Assembly (NCBI GenBank): GCA_963591145.1
Contig: CAVARE010000001.1
Span: 1 to 19,307 of the forward strand
DNA from: RGIG5612 sp963591145
GTDB lineage: Bacteria; Bacillota; Clostridia; Lachnospirales; Lachnospiraceae
Length of the DNA stretch: 19,307 nucleotides
Direction of reading: 5' to 3'
This document shows positions 7,467 through 15,383 of the stretch, piece after piece (the first letter of the stretch is position 1; each line of letters opens with the position of its first letter). The notes under the pieces were generated by a model. That model saw only the letters and a program-made list of their open reading frames with translations, ran no database searches and was not told the DNA's origin. The position numbers and the translations under genes were made by a program.

Positions 7467-8695
7467 AGGTTCTTATCATAGGAGCGGGCGCCGCCGGAAT
7501 GATGGCCGCCATAGCAGCCGCTGACCATGGAGCACAGGTCATTCTGCTTGAAAAGAATGAAAAATTAGGCAAGAAAATTTATATAACAGGAAAGGGCAGA
7601 TGCAATATAACTAACGGCTGTCCTACTGAAGACTTCTTCGATAATGTAGTTTCTAATCCGAAATTTTTATATAGTGCGGTTTATACATTTGACCAGAGCA
7701 GCATGTGCAGCTTCTTAGAAAATGAAGGACTTAAGCTGAAAGAAGAACGGGGTCAGAGAATATTCCCAGAATCAGATAAATCGTCAGATGTGATTAAGAC
7801 ATTAGAACATGCATTAAGAAGGAGAAATGTTCAGACAAGATTAAATACCTGCGTGGACAGAGTCGTAACGGATGAGTCTGGATTTTCTAAAGTGATCACA
7901 TCCAAAGGCGAGAGCATAAAGGCAGATGCATTAATCATCGCTACAGGGGGATTGTCATATAAATCCACCGGCTCAACGGGGGATGGATACAGATTTGCGT
8001 CGAAGATGGGTCATAAGATCATAGATACAGAACCCTCTCTTGTTCCGCTCAGAGTGAAGGAAGGCTATGTGAAGGATTTAGAGGGCTTGTCTCTTAGAAA
8101 TGTTAATCTGACAATCGGCAGATTCAGCGATTTTGGAGAGATGCTGTTTACGTCTGATGGAATATCAGGTCCCCTGGTTTTAACGGCTTCTTCTGACTTA
8201 TGCAGGCAGATTGCAGGGACGCAGGAGGGGATATCTGCATATATCGACCTTAAGCCTGCGCTCACACCAGAGCAGCTGGATCAGAGAATATTAAGGGATT
8301 TTGCAGAGGAAAAGAATAAAGCATTTAAAAATTCCCTTAATAAACTGCTTCCGTCCAAGCTGATCCCGGTTATGGTGAATCTGAGCCAGATTCGTGAAGA
8401 TAAGAAGGTTAATGAAATTACTAAAGAAGAAAGAAAACGTCTGGCGGAGCTGATCAAAAAATTCCCCATTACAATTGTAGGCAATAAAGGCTTCGAGCAG
8501 GCAGTAATCACCCAGGGTGGTATAAGCGTAAGAGAGATTGATGCATCTACCATGGAATCTAAAATAGTGGAAAATGTTTATTTCGCCGGAGAGGTAATGG
8601 ATGTGGATGCATATACCGGCGGATTTAATTTGCAGATAGCATGGTCAACGGGATATCTGGCGGGCATGTCAGCATGTAAGAAGGAGAACAGATGA
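7463..8695 (+). CDS. HI0933/YhiN family NAD(P)/FAD-dependent oxidoreductase
   Basis: A 410-residue flavoprotein. The N-terminal dinucleotide-binding motif is G7-A-G9-A-A-G12, followed by GKGRCNITN (43-51), an ATGG motif with the family-typical YKSTGSTGDGY, and the C-terminal FAD-contacting stretch GGFNLQIAWSTGYLAG (386-401). Databases name relatives BaiN, YhiN or aminoacetone oxidase-like. The true substrate of most members is unknown, so I give no symbol and no pathway. ATG 7463 overlaps the scpB stop (ATGA) and has a strong AGGAGG site (7447-7452). It overlaps cmk by 4 nt. A member of this family between scpB and cmk is, to my knowledge, a recurrent arrangement in Clostridia. Confidence 0.92.
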   Translation: MKVLIIGAGAAGMMAAIAAADHGAQVILLEKNEKLGKKIYITGKGRCNITNGCPTEDFFDNVVSNPKFLYSAVYTFDQSSMCSFLENEGLKLKEERGQRIFPESDKSSDVIKTLEHALRRRNVQTRLNTCVDRVVTDESGFSKVITSKGESIKADALIIATGGLSYKSTGSTGDGYRFASKMGHKIIDTEPSLVPLRVKEGYVKDLEGLSLRNVNLTIGRFSDFGEMLFTSDGISGPLVLTASSDLCRQIAGTQEGISAYIDLKPALTPEQLDQRILRDFAEEKNKAFKNSLNKLLPSKLIPVMVNLSQIREDKKVNEITKEERKRLAELIKKFPITIVGNKGFEQAVITQGGISVREIDASTMESKIVENVYFAGEVMDVDAYTGGFNLQIAWSTGYLAGMSACKKENR

Positions 8696-9354
8696 AACAG
8701 ATAGCATTAGACGGTCCTGCAGGAGCAGGCAAGAGCACAATAGCTAAGAAGGTAGCAGAGCAGCTGCAGTTTGTTTATATAGATACCGGGGCGATGTACA
8801 GGACTCTGGCACTTGCATGCATCAAAAATAACATTGACATCGCTGATGAGGGAAAGGTATCAGAAACTGCCGAGGCAGCAGATCTGGATATAAAGTATAT
8901 CGATGGTGTTCAGCATATGATGCTGGAAGGTGAGGACGTCAGCGCACAGATCCGTACGGAGCAGGTAAGCAAGGCAGCATCTGATACGTCAAAATATAAA
9001 AGGGTGAGAACCAGACTGGTTAAGCTGCAGCAGGAGCTGGCTGAAAGATATAATGTTGTCATGGACGGAAGAGACATAGGAACAGTTGTGCTTCCGCATG
9101 CGGATCTTAAGGTTTTTATGACGGCATCTGTTGAGGTTCGTGCCTTAAGGCGCTTCAAGGAATACGAAGAAAAGGGAATTGCATGCGACCTTCAGGCTAT
9201 AAAGGAAGATATCGCACAGCGGGACTATAATGATTCGCATAGAGCCAATTCCCCGCTTAAGAAGGCGGACGATGCCATTGAGCTTGATACTACGAACATG
9301 GGAATAGAACAGGTCACGGCAGAGGTGATCAGATTATTCGAAGAGAGCCGGTAA
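8692..9354 (+). CDS. cmk: Cytidylate kinase
   Basis: Cmk phosphorylates CMP and dCMP to the diphosphates using ATP, feeding nucleic acid synthesis and recycling CMP from lipid synthesis. The P-loop is GPAGAGKST (residues 8-16), followed by YIDTGAMYR for CMP binding, DGRDIGT in the middle and RDYNDSHRANSPL in the lid and following helix. The 220-residue length is standard. ATG 8692 overlaps the preceding stop in ATGA and follows AAGGAG (8681-8686). The next gene, ispH, begins 2 bases after the stop. Confidence 0.97.
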   Translation: MKQIALDGPAGAGKSTIAKKVAEQLQFVYIDTGAMYRTLALACIKNNIDIADEGKVSETAEAADLDIKYIDGVQHMMLEGEDVSAQIRTEQVSKAASDTSKYKRVRTRLVKLQQELAERYNVVMDGRDIGTVVLPHADLKVFMTASVEVRALRRFKEYEEKGIACDLQAIKEDIAQRDYNDSHRANSPLKKADDAIELDTTNMGIEQVTAEVIRLFEESR

Positions 9355-9356
9355 TA

Positions 9357-10226
9357 ATGAATGTTATATTAGCGAAAAGTGCAGGATTCTGCTTTGGCGT
9401 AAAAAGGGCTGTGGACACTGTCTATGAACAGATAAAGGAAAATGGCGCGACCCGCAGAATCTATACATATGGCCCGATCATCCACAATATGGAAGTGGTT
9501 AATGACCTTAAACAGAAGGGCGTTTATCCGATAGAAAGTCCTGATGAGCTTCCTGGCATAAGCGGCCAGGTGCTTATAATCAGATCGCATGGCGTGAAGA
9601 AGGAAATATATGATATCGCTGAGCAAAATAATATCAAATTAGTGGATGCGACCTGCCCCTTTGTCAAGAAAATACATGGGATTGTACATAATGCGAGTAA
9701 TGAAGGCCGAACGATCATAATAATAGGAAATGAGCAGCATCCTGAGGTTCAGGGCATAATAGGATGGGTGAGCAGCAAGGCAATTGTGATCAAGAATGAA
9801 GAGGAAGCACGAGATTTAGAACTCGCTAAGGATGAGCCGGTAACAGTGGTTTCGCAGACAACTTTTAGCGTTAAAAAATTTAACGATATAGTTGAAATAA
9901 TACAGAAAAAAGGTTATAGTGTTAGCATTATAAATACGATTTGTAATGCAACATCTACTCGTCAAAAGGAAGCCGAGTCCGTCTCTAAGCAGGTTGACGT
10001 TATGCTTGTGGTGGGAGACAGGCTCAGTTCTAATACCCAGAAGCTGTTTGAGATTTGCAAAACGTATTGTATGGATACTTACTATATACAGACCATAGAA
10101 GATTTGGATGAACAAAATCTGCAATCCGGTATTAGCGTAGGTATTACAGCGGGGGCGTCGACCCCAAATAATATTATTCAGGAGGTTTTTCTTACATGTC
10201 AGAAGAAAAAAATTTCGACCAGATGA
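9357..10226 (+). CDS. ispH: 4-Hydroxy-3-methylbut-2-enyl diphosphate reductase
   Basis: IspH carries out the last step of the MEP pathway, reducing HMBPP to IPP and DMAPP with an iron-sulfur cluster. The three cluster cysteines are present: C12 in FCFGVKRA, C100 in DATCPFVKK and C196 in NTICNATSTRQ. The substrate-binding histidines H43, H78 and H128 and E130 of EQHPE are also present. The 289 residues include a C-terminal tail (CQKKKISTR) that is read from the start of the rpsA gene in another frame. The two genes overlap by 31 nt. In many Clostridia IspH and S1 are a single fused protein; here they are separate in different frames. The ribosome binding site is weak, so translation probably depends on coupling to cmk. 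Confidence 0.97.
   Translation: MNVILAKSAGFCFGVKRAVDTVYEQIKENGATRRIYTYGPIIHNMEVVNDLKQKGVYPIESPDELPGISGQVLIIRSHGVKKEIYDIAEQNNIKLVDATCPFVKKIHGIVHNASNEGRTIIIIGNEQHPEVQGIIGWVSSKAIVIKNEEEARDLELAKDEPVTVVSQTTFSVKKFNDIVEIIQKKGYSVSIINTICNATSTRQKEAESVSKQVDVMLVVGDRLSSNTQKLFEICKTYCMDTYYIQTIEDLDEQNLQSGISVGITAGASTPNNIIQEVFLTCQKKKISTR
10167..10185 (+). promoter_or_regulatory. Translation initiation region of rpsA
   Basis: AGGAGG at 10180-10185 lies 10 bases before the rpsA ATG (10196) and inside the ispH coding sequence. It is preceded by a perfect 12-nt AT palindrome, AATAATATTATT (10167-10178). A strong site after an A/U-rich stretch fits a highly expressed ribosomal protein gene and could be a binding place for S1 itself, which is inference. 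Confidence 0.6.
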
Positions 10227-11317
10227 TTGATGAAACAATCAGAACAATACGTACGGGGGAGATTGTAGAAGGCACAGTTCTTTATGTTAAGCCAGATTAC
10301 ATTGCGCTTAATATCCATTACAAATATGATGGCATTATTACAAAAGACGAATTCTCAAATAATCAGAACATTGACCTTACTACAGCTGTATCTGTAGGCG
10401 ACACAATTGAAGCTAAGGTTTTAAGAATCCAGGACAACGAAGTTCAGCTTTCATACAAGCGTATCAGTGAAGAGAAGGCTAACAAGAGAGTTGAAGAAGC
10501 TTTCGAGAATCAGGAAGTAATCACTGTTAAGGTTGAGAAGATCACATCAGGCGGTCTTATTACTTCATTCGAAGGCGCAAGCATCTTCGTTCCGGCAAGT
10601 CTTGTATCAGATACATTTGAGAAGAATTTAGATAAATATCTCGGACAGGAGATTGAAGTTATTGTTACAGAATTCAATCCTCGCAAGAGAAGAGTAATCG
10701 GTAACAGAAGAAAATATCTTCAGGACACAAGAGCTGAGAGAGCTAAGGAAGTATTAGATTCTCTTCAGGTTAATGATATTGTTGAAGGTGAAGTTAAGTC
10801 AGTAACAGCATTCGGTGCATTCGTTGATCTCGGCGGCGCTGACGGACTTCTTCATATCTCAGAAATGTCATGGGGCAGAGTTGATTCACCTAAGTCATTA
10901 TTCAAGGTTGGCGATAAGGTAAGAGTATTTGTTAAGAGCAAGGAAGAAGGCAAGATCGCACTCAGCGCTAAGTTCCCAGATGAGAATCCATGGACTATCG
11001 CTAAGGAAAAATATCAGCCGGGCACAATTGTTACAGGTAAGGTAGCAAGAATGACTGACTTTGGCGCATTTATCGAGCTTGAGCCGGGTCTTGACGCACT
11101 GCTTCATGTATCACAGATTTCTAAGAAGCATGTTAACAAGCCATCAGATGTTCTGAAACAGGGTCAGATCATTGATGCTAAGGTCGTAGACTTCAAGGAA
11201 GAAGAAAAGAAGATTTCTCTTAGCAGAAGAGACTTTGAAGATGATCTGGTTCCAGATGAACCAGCAGCAGAAGAAGTAGCTGTAGCTGAGACTACAGAAG
11301 AACCAGCTGCTGAATAA
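10196..11317 (+). CDS. rpsA: 30S ribosomal protein S1, four-domain form
   Basis: An RNA-binding S1 protein of 373 residues with four S1 repeats (about 21-90, 105-173, 193-262 and 275-345) and an acidic Ala/Glu/Pro tail from about 350. The third and fourth repeats show the classic VTAFGAFVDL and MTDFGAFIEL patterns and DGLLHISE/DALLHVSQ. Enterobacterial S1 has six repeats; four is usual in Firmicutes, where the protein may play a lesser or different role in translation initiation. The ATG lies 10 bases after a strong AGGAGG and overlaps the end of ispH in the -1 frame relative to it. The rsmD ATG directly follows its stop codon. Codon use (AAG, GCT, TCA) looks like that of a highly expressed gene. 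Confidence 0.96.
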   Translation: MSEEKNFDQMIDETIRTIRTGEIVEGTVLYVKPDYIALNIHYKYDGIITKDEFSNNQNIDLTTAVSVGDTIEAKVLRIQDNEVQLSYKRISEEKANKRVEEAFENQEVITVKVEKITSGGLITSFEGASIFVPASLVSDTFEKNLDKYLGQEIEVIVTEFNPRKRRVIGNRRKYLQDTRAERAKEVLDSLQVNDIVEGEVKSVTAFGAFVDLGGADGLLHISEMSWGRVDSPKSLFKVGDKVRVFVKSKEEGKIALSAKFPDENPWTIAKEKYQPGTIVTGKVARMTDFGAFIELEPGLDALLHVSQISKKHVNKPSDVLKQGQIIDAKVVDFKEEEKKISLSRRDFEDDLVPDEPAAEEVAVAETTEEPAAE

Positions 11318-11872
11318 ATGAGAGTTATTGCAGGCAAAGCCAGGAGGTTGATTCTGAAGTCACCTCCTGGCTTTGATACAAGACCGACAACTGATAAGAT
11401 TAAGGAAACCCTGTTTAATATACTGCAGCCAGATTTGCCTGGAGCAGTATTTCTTGATTTATTCAGCGGATCGGGAGGCATAGGAATTGAGGCGCTGAGC
11501 AGAGGCGCCAGTTTGTGCGTATTTGCGGAAAATGATCCGAAAGCAATTAAGTGCATAAATGAGAATCTGCAGCATACCCACCTGGACAAGGAGGCACTGG
11601 TCATATCCAGAAATGTACTCAGCGCCATAAATGAATTGTCTATCAAGGGTTATAAGTTCGACATTGTATATATGGATCCTCCATATGATGCAGGCTATGA
11701 ACAAAATACATTAGAAGCCTTATCTGCTTCGGGAATCATTACAGCGGATACGCAGGTAATAATCGAGGCTGATAAGCACAATAGGCTTGACTTTATCGAA
11801 GATACTGACTTTATCATAGTCAGAGAGAAAGAATATAAGACCAATAAGCACTACTTTTTAAGACTAAAATAA
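11318..11872 (+). CDS. rsmD: 16S rRNA (guanine(966)-N(2))-methyltransferase
   Basis: RsmD methylates G966 of 16S rRNA (E. coli numbering) on the assembled small subunit using S-adenosylmethionine. The N-terminal family signature SPPGFDTRPTTDKIKE (residues 15-30), the SAM-binding LDLFSGSGGIGIEALSRGA (46-64) and the catalytic DPPY (120-123) are all present. The 184-residue length is normal. The ATG directly follows the rpsA stop and has no good Shine-Dalgarno, so translation is probably coupled to rpsA. Codons 6-20 contain a perfect 14-bp inverted repeat (listed separately), which includes two adjacent AGG arginine codons. coaD follows 20 nt later, its usual partner in Firmicutes. Confidence 0.95.
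   Translation: MRVIAGKARRLILKSPPGFDTRPTTDKIKETLFNILQPDLPGAVFLDLFSGSGGIGIEALSRGASLCVFAENDPKAIKCINENLQHTHLDKEALVISRNVLSAINELSIKGYKFDIVYMDPPYDAGYEQNTLEALSASGIITADTQVIIEADKHNRLDFIEDTDFIIVREKEYKTNKHYFLRLK
11335..11375 (+). repeat. Perfect 14-bp hairpin in the rsmD 5' coding region
   Basis: CAAAGCCAGGAGGT (11335-11348) and ACCTCCTGGCTTTG (11362-11375) are perfect reverse complements separated by a 13-nt loop. The left arm contains AGGAGGT, an ideal Shine-Dalgarno sequence, and the right arm contains ACCTCCT, matching the anti-Shine-Dalgarno end of 16S rRNA. It starts 17 bases after the first base of the rsmD start codon and is not followed by a T-run, so it is not an ordinary intrinsic terminator. 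It may limit rsmD expression relative to rpsA. Confidence 0.85.
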
Positions 11873-11892
11873 ATTAGACGGAGAAATATGTA

Positions 11893-12375
11893 ATGACGAA
11901 GGCAGTCTACCCGGGAACATTTGATCCCATTACATATGGTCACATTGATATAATAGAAAGATCTGCCAAAATAGTTGATGAGCTTATAGTCGGCGTCCTT
12001 GTTAATAAGGCTAAGGTGCCGATGTTCACAACTAAAGAGCGGATCGATATGATAAGAGAAACAGTTAAACATATTCCTAACGTGAAGGTAATGTCATTTG
12101 ACGGACTTCTCATCGATTTTGTGAAGGAGCAGAATGCAGGATTTATCGTAAGGGGCATCAGGGCAGTTACAGATTTTGAATATGAACTGCAGATGACTCA
12201 GACTAATAAAGTGATCAATCCTGATATAGATACATTATTTTTTACAACAGCACTCAAATATTCATATTTGAGTTCAAGTACAGTAAGGGAGCTGGCCTCA
12301 TTTGGGGCAGATGTAACCAAGTTCGTACCTGAGTATGTTGTCAAAATGATAGAGAAAAAACAAGAAGAGAAATAA
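11893..12375 (+). CDS. coaD: Phosphopantetheine adenylyltransferase
   Basis: CoaD joins 4'-phosphopantetheine with ATP to give dephospho-CoA, the fourth step of CoA synthesis. The 160 residues match the bacterial family: YPGTFDPITYGH with the nucleotidyl-transferase TxGH motif (T14-H17), RGIRAVTDFEYE (88-99), and the C-terminal SSSTVRE (127-133). ATG 11893 follows GGAG (11880-11883) by nine bases; the ATG at 11888 runs into a stop at once. CoA made here is the substrate for the PFOR and Pta reactions encoded in the same window. It follows rsmD, as in Bacillus and many Clostridia. Confidence 0.97.
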   Translation: MTKAVYPGTFDPITYGHIDIIERSAKIVDELIVGVLVNKAKVPMFTTKERIDMIRETVKHIPNVKVMSFDGLLIDFVKEQNAGFIVRGIRAVTDFEYELQMTQTNKVINPDIDTLFFTTALKYSYLSSSTVRELASFGADVTKFVPEYVVKMIEKKQEEK

Positions 12376-12411
12376 GATTTATCATTAAATATACAGAGCT
12401 GGAGAATAGAT

Positions 12412-13188
12412 ATGAGTAAAATTGAACAGATTATAAACGAAATAGAGGAATACATCGATGGATGTCGTTTTCAACCTCTGTCCAACACTAAAATAACCGT
12501 TAATAAAGACGAATTAGATGATTATCTTGAGGATCTTAAGCAGAGCATTCCGGATGAGGTTAAGAAGTACCAGCGAATCATTGCCAATAGGGATGCTATT
12601 CTTAAGGACGCTCAGGACAAGGCCGACGAGATGCTCAGAAAAGCTAATGAAATGACATCAACATTAGTATCAGAGCATGAGATCATGCAGCAGGCATTCA
12701 GAGAGGCCAATGTTGTTATAGAAGAGGCAACTACCAAGGCAAATGATATTATCCAGAATGCGACAGCTGAGGCAAATGAACTCAGATCATCAGCTATCCA
12801 GTATACAGATGATGCACTGGGCAATATTCAGAATATATTAAATACAGCCATAGAGGGCATGACCGTAAAATATGACGGCGTCATGAGATCGCTGCAGTCA
12901 AGCCTTGAGGTAACTACCAAGGATCGCCAGTCGCTGAAGGAATTTACAGATAATAACCAGAGAGTTGTTGAAGAAGAACACTATGATTATAGCGATACAT
13001 TTGCTAATCAGACACAGATGCCGCAGGCAGCTGACAGCTTCGTTGAGAATTCCTTTGAACCTGCAGCTGATTCAGCACAGTATGATGGCATGACAGTTCA
13101 GGATGCAATGGGACCTGGAGAGGCTGATAATACCGGTTCAGCCGAAGAGATCAAGGATTTTAATCTGAATTTTGACGAATTTAAATAA
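12412..13188 (+). CDS. Coiled-coil protein, DivIVA/ATPase-subunit-like, function unknown
   Basis: A 258-residue soluble protein. The first 25 residues are a short amphipathic head, residues about 50-165 form a long Ala/Glu/Lys-rich helical coiled coil with repeated AN and EA patterns, and residues about 185-258 are acidic, low in complexity and probably disordered, ending in NLNFDEFK. Databases often label such proteins ATPase or V-type ATPase subunit H-like because of the coiled coil. I see no P-loop or other nucleotide-binding motif, so that label is unsupported. The position after coaD in Clostridia suggests a conserved but undescribed role, perhaps as a scaffold. ATG 12412 follows GGAG (12401-12404). 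Confidence 0.8.
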   Translation: MSKIEQIINEIEEYIDGCRFQPLSNTKITVNKDELDDYLEDLKQSIPDEVKKYQRIIANRDAILKDAQDKADEMLRKANEMTSTLVSEHEIMQQAFREANVVIEEATTKANDIIQNATAEANELRSSAIQYTDDALGNIQNILNTAIEGMTVKYDGVMRSLQSSLEVTTKDRQSLKEFTDNNQRVVEEEHYDYSDTFANQTQMPQAADSFVENSFEPAADSAQYDGMTVQDAMGPGEADNTGSAEEIKDFNLNFDEFK

Positions 13189-13214
13189 TCGAAGGTTATA
13201 GTGGAGTTTGCTTT

Positions 13215-14012
13215 ATGCGAATGATGAGTATAGCGAGTGGAAGCAAGGGCAATGCCACTTATATAGGAAGTGATAATACACATCTGCTGATTGATGCAGG
13301 CGTGAGCAAGAAGAAGATAGTTGAGGGTCTTAAGAGGGCTGATATATCGCTTGAGGATCTGGATGCTATACTCATAACACATGAACATTCAGATCATATT
13401 GCGTCTCTGGGAATATTAGAAAGAACCAGGGAGATTCCCCTGTATGCGACAGAGGGAACTCTTATGCAGATTCATCAGAAGAATTGCGTGAATGAATCCA
13501 GCGGACTGTTTAATTATATAACTGATGGTAATCAATTTACCATTGGAGATATAAGTATAACAGCATATAAGACCAGTCACGATGCGGCGCAGCCGGTATG
13601 CTACAAGTTTTCAGATGGCTGTGCGGAGTGCGCAGTAGTAACGGATCTGGGAGAATATGACGACTATCTCATCAATAATCTCCAGAATCAGTCGGCAATT
13701 ATAATGGAAGCTAATCATGATATCAGGATGCTTCAGGCTGGACCTTATCCATATCCGCTTAAGCTGAGAGTCGCAGGGAATAGGGGACATTTGTCCAATG
13801 AAAGTTCCGGAAGGCTCCTAAGCAGGCTCTTAAATGATAACATGAAATATATAGCTCTCGGACACTTGAGCCAGAAGAATAATAATAAGGATCTGGCCAG
13901 GCTGACGGTAGAGACCGAGATAGATGGAGACTTCTATAATAATTATAAGTCAGCAGACTTCAGGATAGATATTGCAGAGCAGGATACCGGAACACAGATA
14001 TATATTTTTTAG
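13215..14012 (+). CDS. MBL-fold metallohydrolase, YycJ/WalJ-like
   Basis: A 265-residue metallo-beta-lactamase-fold protein. The opening SIASGSKGNATYIG (about residues 5-18) followed by LLIDAG is typical of the YycJ/WalJ group, and the metal-binding THEHSDH gives H56, H58, D60 and H61. Further ligands are probably in TDLGEYDD and GHLSNE. YycJ relatives are described as nucleases connected with DNA repair or with the WalRK region; no walRK genes are present here, so I give no symbol. ATG 13215 has GGAG at 13203-13206; M3 and M4 are possible alternative starts. It lies 26 nt after the coiled-coil gene and 9 nt before tmcAL. Confidence 0.88.
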   Translation: MRMMSIASGSKGNATYIGSDNTHLLIDAGVSKKKIVEGLKRADISLEDLDAILITHEHSDHIASLGILERTREIPLYATEGTLMQIHQKNCVNESSGLFNYITDGNQFTIGDISITAYKTSHDAAQPVCYKFSDGCAECAVVTDLGEYDDYLINNLQNQSAIIMEANHDIRMLQAGPYPYPLKLRVAGNRGHLSNESSGRLLSRLLNDNMKYIALGHLSQKNNNKDLARLTVETEIDGDFYNNYKSADFRIDIAEQDTGTQIYIF

Positions 14013-14021
14013 GTAAAATAC

Positions 14022-15281
14022 ATGAAAGTAACAGGAATAATCGCGGAATATAATCCGTTTCATAAGGGACATGAACATCATTTGGCGGAGACTAGAAGGA
14101 TCCTTGGAAGCGACTACATAGTAGTTGTGATGAGCGGCAATTACGTTCAGCGTGGTGCGCCGACTATTATTGATAAATATTCTAGGGCTGAGATGGCACT
14201 AAAATGTGGAGCAGACCTGGTATTGGAGCTGCCTTCCTGCTATTCGACTGCCAGCGCGGAGTATTTCGCATATGGCGGTATAGCCATCCTGAATAAGCTT
14301 AATGTGGTGGACAGCCTGTGCTTTGGCACGGAGAGTATGGATGTGGACGGCAATGATCCGGAGACATTAACAGATAAATTCGGTAAGATCGCGGATCTTA
14401 TAATTGAAGAACCTGAAGAATACAAGGCTGTTTTAAGAGAGCAGATGAAGGCCGGATTTTCACATGCAGCAGCCGCGTCTGCAGCAATAGGCGCAGTTCT
14501 GGGACGGGAATATCAGGAGCTGATGGAGGCATCTAATAATATATTAGGCGTCGAATATGTAAGGGCTCTTAAGATTCTTAACAGCAAGATTAAGCCTGTA
14601 CCTGTTGCCAGAAAGCTGAGCTCTCATAAGGATAGTCAGATCTCACAGGGATTCTCATCTGCAACATCAATCAGAAATTCAATATTCAATAATTATGACA
14701 TAAATTCGCTTTCAAGTACCGTACCTAAGGAAGTACTTGAAATATTGATCGACAGATACCTGGTGACGTTCCCTATATTTAGAGATGATTTCTCGGTAAT
14801 ACTGGGAGAGAAGCTCCTGTCAGCAGAATCAAGTGCTGATCTGATGCAGTATTTTGCAGTTCCTGAGGATCTGGCCAATAGATTCATGAAGCTGAGAAAT
14901 GAATATAAGGCATTTAATCAGTTCAGAGAGCTGGTATATACTAAGAACATGAACAAGGCCACGGTGGGCAGGGCACTGATGCATATAACGCTGGGAATCA
15001 AGGCTGAATATATGGAGAAGCTTCATGATGACAGAAATCTGAATGCTGTTAAGGTTCTGGGCTTCAGGGCCAGTGCGAAGCCTCTTCTGAGCGAGATAAA
15101 GAAGAACGCCGATATCGAGATGGTCACGAAGCTGGCTGACTACAAGTCAGACCCTGATCATGACGGTGCAGATATGATAGAGCAGACCACCAGAATGGAT
15201 ATGCTGTATCGAATGGTAGCGATGAATAAATATGATGTAGAGATTCCTACACCATATGAACATGAGATAATTATAATTTAA
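14022..15281 (+). CDS. tmcAL: tRNA(Met) cytidine acetate ligase
   Basis: TmcAL (formerly YlbM) activates acetate with ATP and transfers it to the wobble cytidine of elongator tRNA-Met, giving N4-acetylcytidine. The N-terminal nucleotidyltransferase-like region has GIIAEYNPFHKGH (HKGH at residues 14-17), SGNYVQRGAP, and ADLVLELP, all family signatures. The 419-residue length is normal. ATG 14022 lies 9 nt after the walJ-like stop with only a weak AGG before it, suggesting coupling. It stands directly before pta and ackA, the genes that make acetate, a link of pathway as well as position. A hairpin follows the stop. Confidence 0.94.
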   Translation: MKVTGIIAEYNPFHKGHEHHLAETRRILGSDYIVVVMSGNYVQRGAPTIIDKYSRAEMALKCGADLVLELPSCYSTASAEYFAYGGIAILNKLNVVDSLCFGTESMDVDGNDPETLTDKFGKIADLIIEEPEEYKAVLREQMKAGFSHAAAASAAIGAVLGREYQELMEASNNILGVEYVRALKILNSKIKPVPVARKLSSHKDSQISQGFSSATSIRNSIFNNYDINSLSSTVPKEVLEILIDRYLVTFPIFRDDFSVILGEKLLSAESSADLMQYFAVPEDLANRFMKLRNEYKAFNQFRELVYTKNMNKATVGRALMHITLGIKAEYMEKLHDDRNLNAVKVLGFRASAKPLLSEIKKNADIEMVTKLADYKSDPDHDGADMIEQTTRMDMLYRMVAMNKYDVEIPTPYEHEIIII

Positions 15282-15292
15282 ACATACTGCGG

Positions 15293-15326
15293 AATTTATC
15301 CTCATTCATAAGGATGAGGATAAATT
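15293..15326 (+). terminator. Hairpin between tmcAL and pta
   Basis: AATTTATCCTCAT (15293-15305) and ATGAGGATAAATT (15314-15326) are perfect reverse complements with an 8-nt loop, starting 12 bases after the tmcAL stop. The A/T-rich base of the stem gives only TTTG after it, so this may be a modest terminator for the long upstream run or an RNA-processing hairpin. Confidence 0.6.
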
Positions 15327-15353
15327 TGCGGTTAATATATGCTTGTTAATAAT
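15326..15353 (+). promoter_or_regulatory. Weak candidate promoter of pta-ackA
   Basis: TTGCGG (15326-15331) and AATAAT (15348-15353) are 16 bases apart; the -10 is a 5/6 match and the -35 is poor. It starts right at the end of the hairpin, which fits a new transcription unit, but the region is so AT-rich that other -10 choices are possible. Confidence 0.35.
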
Positions 15354-15383
15354 TAAAATATATTTAAGAAAGAAGGAATCAAA

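Noticed and set aside
10152..10165. GGGG...CCCC pairing before the rpsA ribosome binding site
   Set aside because: The stem is only 4 bp and lies in codons for the conserved IspH GASTP motif, so protein coding explains it.
9816..10238. 140-codon - strand frame opposite ispH
   Set aside because: It lies fully antisense to the well-supported ispH and the start of rpsA, and shows no ribosome binding site or family pattern.
11164..11646. 160-codon - strand frame opposite rpsA and rsmD
   Set aside because: Its low-complexity Ser/Ala-rich sequence is the mirror of the Glu/Ala-rich S1 tail and RsmD signature motifs.
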